A DNA stretch of 64,000 bases from Proteus alimentorum. Its GTDB lineage: Bacteria > Pseudomonadota > Gammaproteobacteria > Enterobacterales > Enterobacteriaceae. Shown piece after piece: positions 8,085 through 17,014 of this stretch (position 1 is its first letter; each line of letters opens with the position of its first letter). The notes under the pieces were generated by a model. The model saw nothing but the letters and a program-made list of their open reading frames with translations, was not told where the DNA came from and made no database searches. The DNA lies in the NCBI RefSeq assembly GCF_002607735.1, contig NZ_NBVR01000034.1, positions 46,328-110,327 of the forward strand, written 5' to 3'. The translations under genes and the position numbers were made by a program.

Positions 8085-9314
8085 CTATTTTTTAATTAAA
8101 ATAAATTTTTTATTATCATCATTACTATAAATAATTTTTCCTTTATTAATATAAATAGGATATTTACTATTTAGTGTATTTATCATCCCTTCTAGCCTTG
8201 TTTTATTTTCTGACTCTATCGTAACTGATGATTGATTAGCGAATATTATTCCTTTAGGCTTATGAAAAAAATTACGCAACTGAGTAGATAAATGGCTATG
8301 TGATAAAGATACATATCCTTTATTTGTAAAACTCCCTTTAGCTAAATCAAGTTCAGCATTGGTATTATAAGTCGTAAATCGACCACTATGTTCATTATAA
8401 AATGATTTTGCTTTAATCTGTGATACCCGATTTGAAAAATCATACATAGGATATTCTATAGAAAGATTTTCTAACAAACGATAAATACGTCCACTTAATA
8501 AATTGATACTTCCATAATTCATCAATTTGCCTTTTGTTTCTATGATAGCATTACCGATATTTATAACACCTTGATTAATAAAATTATTACTTCCTGCATA
8601 ATAAGTGAATTTATTGGTATTAATAATACTACCAGAATCAAAAAAGAGTTTTCCCTTATGAAATTTTGATTGAAAGTTGTGAAACAAATGATAATTTTGC
8701 TTACCATTAATAATATTTAACTCATCAGAAGAAAATATAACATCTTTATTAAACTTAACATCTGTCGAAATAATATTTATTTTATTAAAAACGAATTGAT
8801 GCATTCCATCAGTGTTAAATTGAATACTGCCTTGATTAGAGATTTTATATTTTCCTATATTTAGATTATCACTCCTTCCATTAATTAAGGTTACTTTTTC
8901 AATACCACTAAATGAACAATCATCACAATTAATACCATTAGGATTGGCAATAATAATATTTGCAGGTTTTCCGTCAATAGATAAATCGCCGGCTAATCGT
9001 GTTTTATTTATTGAAGTGACTTCATTAATAATAAGAGTAATACCCGAACCTTCTGGGTTATTGAATACAACTCCATTTTCATCCACATTAAAATAAGTAT
9101 AATAATTATGAGAAATGCCGCGTATATCAGAAGATTCAATGTCAATATTGGCTTTACCCTTATGATAATTAATTGCAAGATCTTTTGCTAAATCAGCATC
9201 TTTAACAATCAACTCATTAGCTAAGATATTTGTTGAAAATAAGAGTAAAGCAACAATCATGGTACTACTAAAAAAAGCGTGGCGTTGATGTATTCTCAAA
9301 GAAATTAAATTCAT
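8085..9314 (-). CDS. Filamentous-haemagglutinin-type TPS-domain protein, short (409 aa)
   Basis: Exported protein with the secretion domain of two-partner-secretion exoproteins. A long signal peptide covers residues 1-32 (RHAFFSSTMIVALLLF, then ..ILA). A haemagglutination-activity domain follows at about 35-270 with the hallmark NPNGINC at 124-130 and CDDCSFSG just after. The rest is short beta-helix-like repeats. Typical FHA-type exoproteins exceed 1000 residues; this one has no long repeat, toxin or adhesin tail. No TpsB/FhaC transporter is in the window. It forms a probable operon with the paralogue at 9336-10118 (21 bases apart), embedded between flgN and flhA. Its ligand or function is unknown. 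Confidence 0.8.
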   Translation of the reverse strand: MNLISLRIHQRHAFFSSTMIVALLLFSTNILANELIVKDADLAKDLAINYHKGKANIDIESSDIRGISHNYYTYFNVDENGVVFNNPEGSGITLIINEVTSINKTRLAGDLSIDGKPANIIIANPNGINCDDCSFSGIEKVTLINGRSDNLNIGKYKISNQGSIQFNTDGMHQFVFNKINIISTDVKFNKDVIFSSDELNIINGKQNYHLFHNFQSKFHKGKLFFDSGSIINTNKFTYYAGSNNFINQGVINIGNAIIETKGKLMNYGSINLLSGRIYRLLENLSIEYPMYDFSNRVSQIKAKSFYNEHSGRFTTYNTNAELDLAKGSFTNKGYVSLSHSHLSTQLRNFFHKPKGIIFANQSSVTIESENKTRLEGMINTLNSKYPIYINKGKIIYSNDDNKKFILIKK

Positions 9315-9335
9315 GACTAAATCCCATGGATAGTA

Positions 9336-10118
9336 TTAATTACCAATATAAAGTTTACTTTTTATTTTTAATCTATTATTAATGGAGATTTTATCTATCA
9401 AATTTTCAATATCTTTATCAAGATATATCTCTCCATATCCATGAGTAATATCAACATTCTTTAAATGATGTTTAAACCCTTCAAAAAAAGAAATTTGCCC
9501 ATTATGATTAAATTCATTTTTTGAAAAAAGATGGTATATTGGCAACCCACTGAGTATATTTAACGTATCAATAGATTTATTTAATGTGCCTTCCATAAAA
9601 ATTTTATTAGAAATAAGATTAATTTTTTGACTAGAGATCCGTTTTAAACCCCGAATAGAAACATAATTTTTATCTGATAAAATAAAATCTCTGACACTGT
9701 CATTAGTTTTTCCACTCATTAGTGTAAAATCAGTAACTCTGGAGGCGGAACATTTGTGGCATTCAATACCATTAGGATTAGCAATAATGACATGAGCCTT
9801 TAGTCCTTCGACTCTAACATTACCATTAATAAAACTAATTTCATTTCCGGTAACTTCATTAATAATAATATTTGCTTTGGCTTCTTTATTATTAAAAATC
9901 ATCCCTTCTTTAGGAATATTAAATTTATGGTAAAAATTGAGCGAAATACCTTCATCAAGGTTGGTATCTATATTAATTACATCTTTATTTTTTTCATTAT
10001 CAAAAGTGAGTGTTGTCTTAGGTGATAAATTATCATTTACAATGACATTTTCATCGGCCAAAACCATTTGTGAATTGAATAAAACAAATAAGGGGAAAAG
10101 TAATTTTTTATTTTTCAT
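9336..10118 (-). CDS. Second short TPS-domain (haemagglutinin-like) exported protein (260 aa)
   Basis: Paralogue of the following gene. Signal peptide at residues 1-21 (..MVLA), then a haemagglutination-activity/TPS domain with ISLNFYHKFNIPKEG, IIINEVTGNE and the motif NPNGIEC (114-120) followed by HKC. It consists of essentially only the secretion domain and ends soon after it. It could be a secreted small beta-helix protein, a decoy, or the residue of a larger exoprotein gene. A ribosome site TAGGAG lies 8 bases before ATG 10118. The 185-base gap to flhA holds the flhBA terminator and a possible TATAAT -10 element. Confidence 0.78.
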   Translation of the reverse strand: MKNKKLLFPLFVLFNSQMVLADENVIVNDNLSPKTTLTFDNEKNKDVINIDTNLDEGISLNFYHKFNIPKEGMIFNNKEAKANIIINEVTGNEISFINGNVRVEGLKAHVIIANPNGIECHKCSASRVTDFTLMSGKTNDSVRDFILSDKNYVSIRGLKRISSQKINLISNKIFMEGTLNKSIDTLNILSGLPIYHLFSKNEFNHNGQISFFEGFKHHLKNVDITHGYGEIYLDKDIENLIDKISINNRLKIKSKLYIGN

Positions 10119-10216
10119 TAATAAATCTCCTATAAAAAAAATTATATTAATGAAATTAATTTCCCTTGATATTATAAATCAAACATCATCTGTAAGGATT
10201 AAAACGAGGTAGAGAT

Positions 10217-10250
10217 AAAAAAACACGCAACTAATCAAATAGTCGCGTGT
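10217..10250 (-). terminator. Rho-independent terminator of flhBA
   Basis: Read leftward, ACACGCGACTA and TAGTTGCGTGT form an almost perfect 11-bp stem (10250 to 10223), followed directly by a run of seven T. It lies 54 bases after the flhA stop and separates flhBA from the TPS-domain gene pair. Confidence 0.85.
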
Positions 10251-10303
10251 AATAACATGTTCGAAGTAAAGATTATTGGTCTGTATGACGTCTCATTATT
10301 AGT

Positions 10304-12394
10304 TTAGTGTGGCTGTCCACCAATCATCGATGTCATACGAATACGACGACCTTCACTGACTTCCATATTCGACAATACAGCTAACTGTGGCAAGCTACGA
10401 CGTAAGAAACGTGATAACAATGCACGTAGTGCATGATTCACTAATAATACAGGTGCTCCACCAGACATCTCTTGGTGACGTACCGCATCCGCCGCTTGTT
10501 GTTCAATATTCTCAGCCAGTCCCGGCTCTAAACCGCCACCACTTTGCATTGCTTGAACAAGAATACGCTCTAAGCTTGCATCCAACCCAATGACCTGAAT
10601 TTCATCCTGATCACCAAACCAGTGTTGTGTAATCGCACGGCGAAGTGCAACACGAACAACCGCTGTTAATTCAGCCGGATCTTTCTGCTCTGGCGCATGC
10701 TCTGCTAAGGCTTCTAATATGGTTCTCATATCACGAATTGGCACTTGTTCTGATAGCAAGTTTTGCAATACTTTATGCAGTACCGTGAGTGAAAGCATAT
10801 CTGGGATCATATTTTCGGTCATTTTAGGTAGCTCTTTACTGACCCTATCAAACAACATTTGTGCTTCTTGGCGACCAAATAATTCCGATGCGTATTTCGC
10901 TAATACATGGTTAAAATGCGTTGCAATAACCGTACTTGCAGCAACAACGGTATAGCCCTGAACCTGTGCTTGCTCTCTTAAGCTGTCATCAATCCAAACT
11001 GCGGGTAAACCAAATGCTGGCTCTTGAGTGATATCCCCCTCTAAAGAGCCAACAGCATTACCCGGGTTGATTGCTAACCAACGACCTGGATGCGCTTCAC
11101 CGTGACCAATTTCAACCCCTTTCATTAAAATACGATAAGAAGAAGGTTTTAATTCCATATTGTCTCGGATATGGACAACAGGAGGAAGGTATCCCGTTTC
11201 CTGAGCAAACTTTTTACGAATACCACTAATTCGACCTAACAACTCCCCATTTTGGCGATTATCTACCATTGGGATTAAGCGATACCCTACTTCCATTGCT
11301 AATGGATCTTCAAGTTGAACATCTTCCCATGAAGCTTCAACAACACGGTTTTGTTTTTCAACTTCTTCCATCTCTTTTTGCTGTTGCACTTCAGGATTAG
11401 CATTACGACGTAAGATATACCAACCTAATCCACCTAATGCTGCGGTGAAGAAAAGGAAAACAAAGTTAGGCATTCCCGGCACTAAACCCAACAAACCTAG
11501 CACGCCAGCGGTTAACAGGAGAACACGAGGATTGTCAAACAGTTGGGTAACCATCTGTTGCCCAACATCTTCATCTGTTGCAACACGCGTAACGATAACA
11601 CCCGCTGCTGTTGAGATAATCAATGCAGGAATTTGAGCAACCAGACCATCACCGATGGTTAAGAGGGTATAAGTCGTTGCAGCATCGTTTAATGCCATTC
11701 CGTGTTGAGCGACACCGACGATAAGACCACCCACAACGTTAATCACAAGGATCATTAAGCCTGCGATGGCGTCACCACGAACGAACTTACTCGCACCATC
11801 CATTGAACCGTAAAAGTCGGATTCCAATGAAACTTCTTTACGGCGTTTTTTTGCTTCGTCTTCATTGATAATGCCTGCATTCAGGTCAGCATCGATTGCC
11901 ATCTGTTTACCCGGCATTCCATCTAACACAAAACGCGCACCCACTTCAGCAATACGTCCCGCACCCTTGGTGATAACCATAAAGTTAATCAAAATAAGGA
12001 TGATAAAGACCACAATACCAATAGCAAAGTTACCACCAACAAGGAAATGGCCAAAGGCCTCAACAACACGCCCTGCGGCATCTGGCCCTGTATGTCCTTC
12101 CATTAAGATGATACGTGTTGAAGCTACGTTTAATGACAAACGTAACAACGTGGTAAACAGCAAAATAGTCGGGAAAGCAGCAAAGTCCAAAGTACGTCGA
12201 GTGAACATTGCAACCAACAGCACCATGATGGAGAGTGCGATGTTAAAGGTAAATAATAAATCCAATAGAAAAGGTGGCAATGGCAATACCATCATTGACA
12301 GTATCAACAAGATAAGCACTGGCCCTGCCAGTATCTGCCACTGAGAACTTTTCCAATTTCCCGGCAAGCGGAGTAATGAGGCCAAATTAGCCAT
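10304..12394 (-). CDS. flhA: FlhA, flagellar type III export gate protein
   Basis: Inner-membrane export gate of the flagellar secretion system. It is 696 residues from the chosen start. Eight membrane helices occupy about residues 20-310, with the FHIPEP-type loop (VITKGAGRIAEVGARFVLDG and MPGKQMAIDADL). A large cytosolic domain ends with VNHALRALLSRFLRRSLPQL. ATG 12394 is favoured because MANLASLLRLPGN matches enteric starts and overlaps the flhB stop by 8 bases (ATGGCTAA). An upstream in-frame ATG at 12415 would lie inside flhB. The flhE gene that follows flhA in E. coli and Salmonella is not present after it. Confidence 0.96.
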   Translation of the reverse strand: MANLASLLRLPGNWKSSQWQILAGPVLILLILSMMVLPLPPFLLDLLFTFNIALSIMVLLVAMFTRRTLDFAAFPTILLFTTLLRLSLNVASTRIILMEGHTGPDAAGRVVEAFGHFLVGGNFAIGIVVFIILILINFMVITKGAGRIAEVGARFVLDGMPGKQMAIDADLNAGIINEDEAKKRRKEVSLESDFYGSMDGASKFVRGDAIAGLMILVINVVGGLIVGVAQHGMALNDAATTYTLLTIGDGLVAQIPALIISTAAGVIVTRVATDEDVGQQMVTQLFDNPRVLLLTAGVLGLLGLVPGMPNFVFLFFTAALGGLGWYILRRNANPEVQQQKEMEEVEKQNRVVEASWEDVQLEDPLAMEVGYRLIPMVDNRQNGELLGRISGIRKKFAQETGYLPPVVHIRDNMELKPSSYRILMKGVEIGHGEAHPGRWLAINPGNAVGSLEGDITQEPAFGLPAVWIDDSLREQAQVQGYTVVAASTVIATHFNHVLAKYASELFGRQEAQMLFDRVSKELPKMTENMIPDMLSLTVLHKVLQNLLSEQVPIRDMRTILEALAEHAPEQKDPAELTAVVRVALRRAITQHWFGDQDEIQVIGLDASLERILVQAMQSGGGLEPGLAENIEQQAADAVRHQEMSGGAPVLLVNHALRALLSRFLRRSLPQLAVLSNMEVSEGRRIRMTSMIGGQPH

Positions 12395-13535
12395 GACGAT
12401 TATCTTCTCCAGCAAAGTCCAGTGCGGGAGGCACTGGCAAGTTCATAGGTTGTTTAGGTTTTAAACCACCTTCGGTTTTCCATCGTTTCAGTTGATAAAC
12501 CCATGCAAGCACCTCTGCAACCGCAGCATAAAGGGTTGAAGGTATTGCATGGCCTATTTCACTGTGACGATATAACGCCCTAGCAAGCGGTGGCGCTTCT
12601 AGAAGCGGAATTCGATTTTCTGCACCGATCTCTTTAATTTTTAACGCAATAGCACCGGCCCCTTTTGCTAACACTTTAGGTGCAGTCATTTTGTCGTTAT
12701 ATTGCAGTGCAACAGCATAGTGTGTTGGGTTCGTCACAATAACGTCAGCTTTCGGTACATCCGCCATCATTCGACGGCGAGACATCGCATGTTGTTGCTG
12801 ACGAATACGCGCTTTAAGTTGCGGATCACCCTCTTGCTGTTTAAATTCGTCTTTAATTTCTTGACGTGTCATACGTAGCTTTTTCAAATGGCTACGAATT
12901 TGGAAAATAATGTCGAATGCCACCATCGGTATCAGCATAAAAACCGTAATGTAAACGGCGAAAATAAGCAGTTGCATCGCATTGGCCAGCGCACTAAGCG
13001 GTGGAAGCGTGATCAGATGGAGAATATCATTCCAGTTGTGCCATAAAAAAACGGTTGCGGCGATCCCCACAAAAGTTGATTTCAGTATCGCCTTAAATAA
13101 CTCGGCTAACGCATTCATAGAAAAAATACGTTTTAACCCAGAAATAGGATTCCATTTTTTTGGATCAAACTTAATAGATTTACTACTAAAGTTAATCCCA
13201 CCTAATAGCGCTGAGCCACCAATTGCCACAAGCACTAAACCCAAAAAAACGGGGGATAACGCAAAAACAGCTTGTTTAATCAAGCTACCAAATCGAGGGA
13301 TCAACAAATTCTCATTACCGATAAGGTGATGATTAAAGGTAAAACCTTCTGTTAACATGGCATAGAGCTCACGAGTAATAAATCCGCCGCTCATCCATAG
13401 CAAACTCACGCCACCTAAGATCATTAAAACGGATGAAAGCTCTTTAGAACGGACAATTTGCCCATCCTTTTTAGCTTTTTCCCGTTTATGGGGTGTGGGT
13501 TCCTCTGTTTTTTCGAGATCGCTATCTTCAGCCAC
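12387..13535 (-). CDS. flhB: FlhB, flagellar type III export switch protein
   Basis: Membrane component of the flagellar export gate that switches substrate class when the hook is complete. It is 382 residues. It has an N-terminal EKTEEPTPHKREKAKKDGQI motif, four membrane segments (about 30-210), and a cytosolic domain with the self-cleaving NPTH motif at residue 269, the same position as in Salmonella. The C-terminal tail is Pro-rich. The stop overlaps the flhA start by 8 bases, indicating translational coupling. Confidence 0.97.
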   Translation of the reverse strand: MAEDSDLEKTEEPTPHKREKAKKDGQIVRSKELSSVLMILGGVSLLWMSGGFITRELYAMLTEGFTFNHHLIGNENLLIPRFGSLIKQAVFALSPVFLGLVLVAIGGSALLGGINFSSKSIKFDPKKWNPISGLKRIFSMNALAELFKAILKSTFVGIAATVFLWHNWNDILHLITLPPLSALANAMQLLIFAVYITVFMLIPMVAFDIIFQIRSHLKKLRMTRQEIKDEFKQQEGDPQLKARIRQQQHAMSRRRMMADVPKADVIVTNPTHYAVALQYNDKMTAPKVLAKGAGAIALKIKEIGAENRIPLLEAPPLARALYRHSEIGHAIPSTLYAAVAEVLAWVYQLKRWKTEGGLKPKQPMNLPVPPALDFAGEDNRHG

Positions 13536-13957
13536 AGTCTGTCCGATTTAGATATTGAGATTAAAAGCATGAATGAAATGACTCTAAGCATGACAAATTC
13601 AGAGGAAATTGATGGGTTGAACAATCGCAAATTTACGGGGCTTTTTGGGCTATGACGGTATGCACTGAAAAAACAACCCAATGATAAAAATGGAGATATA
13701 AGCAATATTGACACTGATTATAAGGAAATCAGCAAAATTAACAGCAAAATTGAGCAATTTTACTTTTGATGTTTATTTCGACAACTTCAAAAGCCGCTTA
13801 AAAAAAGCGGCTTACATTTTCTTCAATAGCGTGGGCTATTAAAGCATTATTACGTGATTTTTTATCCATAAAATACACCATCCTAAAAGAGCTGAGCATA
13901 GAGCGAATGCGTCCTGCATATCTCAACGTCCTTATCGCCCTAAAACTCATTAGAAGG
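13536..13957. terminator. flhB-cheZ intergenic region with cheZ hairpin
   Basis: About 420 bases without a gene. Positions 13791-13813 form a perfect 9-bp hairpin (AAGCCGCTT / AAGCGGCTT) followed on the minus strand by TTTTG, a likely terminator of the chemoreceptor-cheRBYZ operon. The flhB promoter must lie between 13536 and 13790, but I could not identify a convincing FlhDC box or sigma28 site there. Confidence 0.6.
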
Positions 13958-14614
13958 TTAGAAACCTAAACTTTCCAGTAAATCATCAACTTGATCTTGA
14001 TTTTTGATCACACCAGCGTTGTTTTTATTCACCTGTGGACCATTTAATAAAGAGTCGGTCTCTTTCTTCACATTAGACTTTTCAAGTTGCTCTGGTGGCA
14101 GGTTTTCCATTAATACCATCACGAGTTGTTTTTCAATTTCTTGAACGACACTCATCATGCGTTTAATAACCTGGCCGGTCAGATCTTGGAAATCCTGTGC
14201 CATCATAATTTCCAATAACTGACTGTTAGTAAAAGCCGTACTCTCAGGGATATCCCGCAAATAATTGCGGGTATCGGTTACAAGAGAGCGTACATCTTTC
14301 AGCTCTTCTGGTTGTTCAAACCATTGGTCCCAACGTTCAGTAAGCTTAGTCGCATCGGCCCCTAACGCATCCTGTTTAGGTTGCGCGGCTTCGACACAGT
14401 TCAATGTACGCTCAGCTGCCTGAGCGGTCATTTGAGCAACATAGTCCAATCGTTCCCTAGCGTCAGGGATGGCTTCTGCTGCTTCGGCTATTGCTTTATC
14501 CAATCCTAATTCTCGCAAACTGTCGCGTAACATCCGCGTCAATTGTCCGATCCGGCTGATAATATCAGATGTCATTTCAATATTATCTTTCGGCATAATT
14601 GGATTCCCACTCAT
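13958..14614 (-). CDS. cheZ: CheZ, CheY-P phosphatase
   Basis: Dephosphorylates CheY-P and so ends the tumble signal. It is 218 residues, mostly helical. The catalytic helix region carries [15 protein letters not shown] (the family's essential Asp and Gln lie here), and the C-terminus [10 protein letters not shown] is the CheY-binding peptide. It is the last gene of the che operon, 9 bases after cheY. Confidence 0.96.
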   Translation of the reverse strand: MSGNPIMPKDNIEMTSDIISRIGQLTRMLRDSLRELGLDKAIAEAAEAIPDARERLDYVAQMTAQAAERTLNCVEAAQPKQDALGADATKLTERWDQWFEQPEELKDVRSLVTDTRNYLRDIPESTAFTNSQLLEIMMAQDFQDLTGQVIKRMMSVVQEIEKQLVMVLMENLPPEQLEKSNVKKETDSLLNGPQVNKNNAGVIKNQDQVDDLLESLGF

Positions 14615-14623
14615 TGCGACTCC

Positions 14624-15013
14624 TTAGATGCCCAGTTTTTCAAAAATTTTATTTAGTTTTTCTTCAAGAATTGCTGCTGTAAAAGGTTTAACAACATACC
14701 CACTTGCACCCGCTTGCGCTGCTGCAATGATATTTTCTTTTTTAGCTTCAGCCGTCACCATTAATACTGGTGTTGCTGCAAGTCCCGCATCACTACGAAT
14801 ATTTTTAAGAAGCTCTAGACCATCCATGTTTGGCATGTTCCAGTCTGTTATCACAAAATCAATTGCCGAATTGCGTAATTTAGCTAACGCGTCAGCACCA
14901 TCTTCTGCTTCATCTACATTCGTAAATCCTAATTCCTTTAGCAAATTACGAACTATGCGGCGCATTGTTGAAAAATCATCAACCACTAAAAATTTCAGAT
15001 CCTTACTTGCCAT
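14624..15013 (-). CDS. cheY: CheY, chemotaxis response regulator
   Basis: Single receiver domain of 129 residues that binds the flagellar motor switch when phosphorylated by CheA. It has the acidic pocket D12/D13, phospho-acceptor D57 (in [12 protein letters not shown]), Thr in [11 protein letters not shown], and Lys in VVKPFTA. Start ATG 15013 is fixed by AAGGAG six bases upstream and by alignment with enteric CheY; an in-frame ATG five codons earlier has no support. Confidence 0.98.
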   Translation of the reverse strand: MASKDLKFLVVDDFSTMRRIVRNLLKELGFTNVDEAEDGADALAKLRNSAIDFVITDWNMPNMDGLELLKNIRSDAGLAATPVLMVTAEAKKENIIAAAQAGASGYVVKPFTAAILEEKLNKIFEKLGI

Positions 15014-15072
15014 TGAAAACTCCTTCAAAATATATCGGCAAATTACTGTGTTGCTTTTTAAACTGAACTTAA

Positions 15073-16125
15073 TCAGATACGCAATGATTGTGTACTGCTG
15101 ATTTTCATCAGCACCGCTTTACTCATTGCGCTTATGCTTTTCACTTCGTCTACTGCGCCTACTTCAACCGCAGCACGAGGCATACCAAAGACGACACAAC
15201 TCGCTTCATCTTGTGCAAAGGTATAACTACCAGCACGACGCATTTCTAATAAACCCGCAGCACCGTCACTTCCCATTCCGGTTAAAATCACACCGATGGC
15301 ATTACGTCCCGCATATTTGGCGACAGACCTAAATAGTACATCGACAGAAGGACGATGACGGTTAACCGCAGGCTCTTTATTAATGTGGATCTGGTAGTTA
15401 GCACCATTACGACGAAGCTCCATGTGATAATCACCGGGCGCAATATAAGCATGCCCAGGCAATACACGTTCGCCGTCTTCTGCTTCTTTTACACTAATTT
15501 GGCATAAACGATTTAATCGTTCTGCAAATGAGTGTGTAAACCCTGCGGGCATATGTTGCGTAATTAATATCGCAGGGCTGGTAATAGGTAATGGTTCTAG
15601 AAAATTACGAATAGCCTCTGTGCCACCAGTTGATGCACCTACTGCAATCAACTTTTCACTCGAAATCATCGGTGTAAATGACAATGATTTAGAAGGCGGT
15701 GCTTGTACTTCTCGACGATTAATCCGCGCCTGTGCTGCAGCACGAATTTTCTCGGCAATCAGTTCACTATAAGCCATCATACCTTCACGCAAACCAAGCT
15801 GTGGTTTAGTCACAAAATCAACCGCGCCCAGTTCTAACGCTTTTAACGTCACTTCTGAACCTTTTGCTGTTAATGATGAGACCATAACGACAGGCATTGG
15901 TCTTAATCGCATCAGTTTTTCCAAGAAATCAATACCATCCATACGTGGCATTTCAACGTCTAACGTTAATACCTGTGGGTTGTACTTTTTTATTAAGTCA
16001 CGAGCCACTATAGGATCTGGTGCACAATCAACAACTTCCATATCGCTATGACTGTTGATGATTTCTCGCATGATTTGACGCATTAACGCCGAATCATCAA
16101 CACAGAGTACTGTTATTTTATTCAT
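15073..16125 (-). CDS. cheB: CheB, chemoreceptor methylesterase/deamidase
   Basis: Removes receptor methyl groups for adaptation. An N-terminal receiver domain with phospho-acceptor D56 ([11 protein letters not shown]) is joined by a linker to the C-terminal methylesterase domain. The catalytic Ser165 is in [10 protein letters not shown], His191 in ITQHMPAGF and Asp in GMGSDGAAG. It is 350 residues. Its ATG overlaps the cheR stop by 8 bases (ATGAATAA), so the two enzymes are co-translated. Confidence 0.97.
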   Translation of the reverse strand: MNKITVLCVDDSALMRQIMREIINSHSDMEVVDCAPDPIVARDLIKKYNPQVLTLDVEMPRMDGIDFLEKLMRLRPMPVVMVSSLTAKGSEVTLKALELGAVDFVTKPQLGLREGMMAYSELIAEKIRAAAQARINRREVQAPPSKSLSFTPMISSEKLIAVGASTGGTEAIRNFLEPLPITSPAILITQHMPAGFTHSFAERLNRLCQISVKEAEDGERVLPGHAYIAPGDYHMELRRNGANYQIHINKEPAVNRHRPSVDVLFRSVAKYAGRNAIGVILTGMGSDGAAGLLEMRRAGSYTFAQDEASCVVFGMPRAAVEVGAVDEVKSISAMSKAVLMKISSTQSLRI

Positions 16126-17008
16126 AACCTCTCCTTGCTGGTGTCAGCCCGTAAACGGTATGCCCATGCAAGTAGAAATCCTTGCTAAGCTGGCTTACAT
16201 TCTCAGAATGTCCAACAAACAGCATTCCGTCTGGCTTAAGTAATGAGGTAAAGCGGTTAAGTAAGCTTTGTTGTGTCGCTTTATCAAAATAAATCATGAC
16301 ATTACGACAAAAAATCGCATCAAAACTGCCTTCTAAATCCCATTGCTTGTCGAGTAAATTCAAATACTGAAAAGAGACCATCTCGCTAATTTGCTGTCTA
16401 ATTTTCACGTATCCTTCAAAATCGCCGACACCTTTGAGAAAATATTTTTTCAAATATTCATCATTTAATGTTTTAAGCTCTTCCAGTCGGTAAACACCTT
16501 TTCGTGCTTTATCCAACACATTAGTATCGATATCACTGGCAATAATTTTGGTTTTATAAGGGTTATTCCCAAAAACATCGCGTAAAGTCATCGCAATTGA
16601 ATAAGGTTCTTCTCCAGTAGATGCAGCTGCACACCATACTCGGTAGACGCCTCCCGCTCTTTTTCTAGCATGTTTTGCCAAAATAGGAAAATGATGCGCT
16701 TCCCTGAAAAATGCGGTGAGATTGGTTGTTAGTGCATTTACAAACTCTTGCCATTCAGGGTTGCGTACATCACTTTTAAGAAACGCAAGATAGTCACCAA
16801 AGTTATTCATCCGTAATTCACGTAACCTCCTAGTGAGACGGTTATAAACCATCTCCCTTTTGTTGTTAGTCAGCACAATACCGGCCTTTTGATAAATCAA
16901 TTGGCATATAGATTGGAACTGATCATCGGACAACATGAACCGTTGGGTAAAAATATCCAACGGTTGAGCAGCGATATCTGATAAGACTTCAGTAACATTA
17001 CGTTTCAT
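16118..17008 (-). CDS. cheR: CheR, chemoreceptor methyltransferase
   Basis: SAM-dependent methyltransferase acting on receptor glutamates. It is 296 residues with an N-terminal helical domain and a Rossmann methyltransferase domain. The motifs [17 protein letters not shown] and [11 protein letters not shown] are those of the CheR family. Enteric CheR also binds the NWETF tail of major receptors, which is present in the upstream chemoreceptor (18721-20427). It lies 6 bases after the Tap-like receptor gene. Confidence 0.97.
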   Translation of the reverse strand: MKRNVTEVLSDIAAQPLDIFTQRFMLSDDQFQSICQLIYQKAGIVLTNNKREMVYNRLTRRLRELRMNNFGDYLAFLKSDVRNPEWQEFVNALTTNLTAFFREAHHFPILAKHARKRAGGVYRVWCAAASTGEEPYSIAMTLRDVFGNNPYKTKIIASDIDTNVLDKARKGVYRLEELKTLNDEYLKKYFLKGVGDFEGYVKIRQQISEMVSFQYLNLLDKQWDLEGSFDAIFCRNVMIYFDKATQQSLLNRFTSLLKPDGMLFVGHSENVSQLSKDFYLHGHTVYGLTPARRGYE

Positions 17009-17014
17009 TGTTTT

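Noticed and set aside
8085..10118. Contact-dependent inhibition (CdiA-type) system
   Set aside because: The proteins are far too short, lack a toxin domain, and no cdiB or immunity gene is adjacent.
11865..12344. 159-codon frame antisense to flhA
   Set aside because: A shadow of conserved flhA coding DNA; composition of an antisense frame and no known counterpart.
14628..15101. 157-codon frame antisense to cheY
   Set aside because: It mirrors the highly conserved cheY gene on the other strand; no ribosome site or domain.
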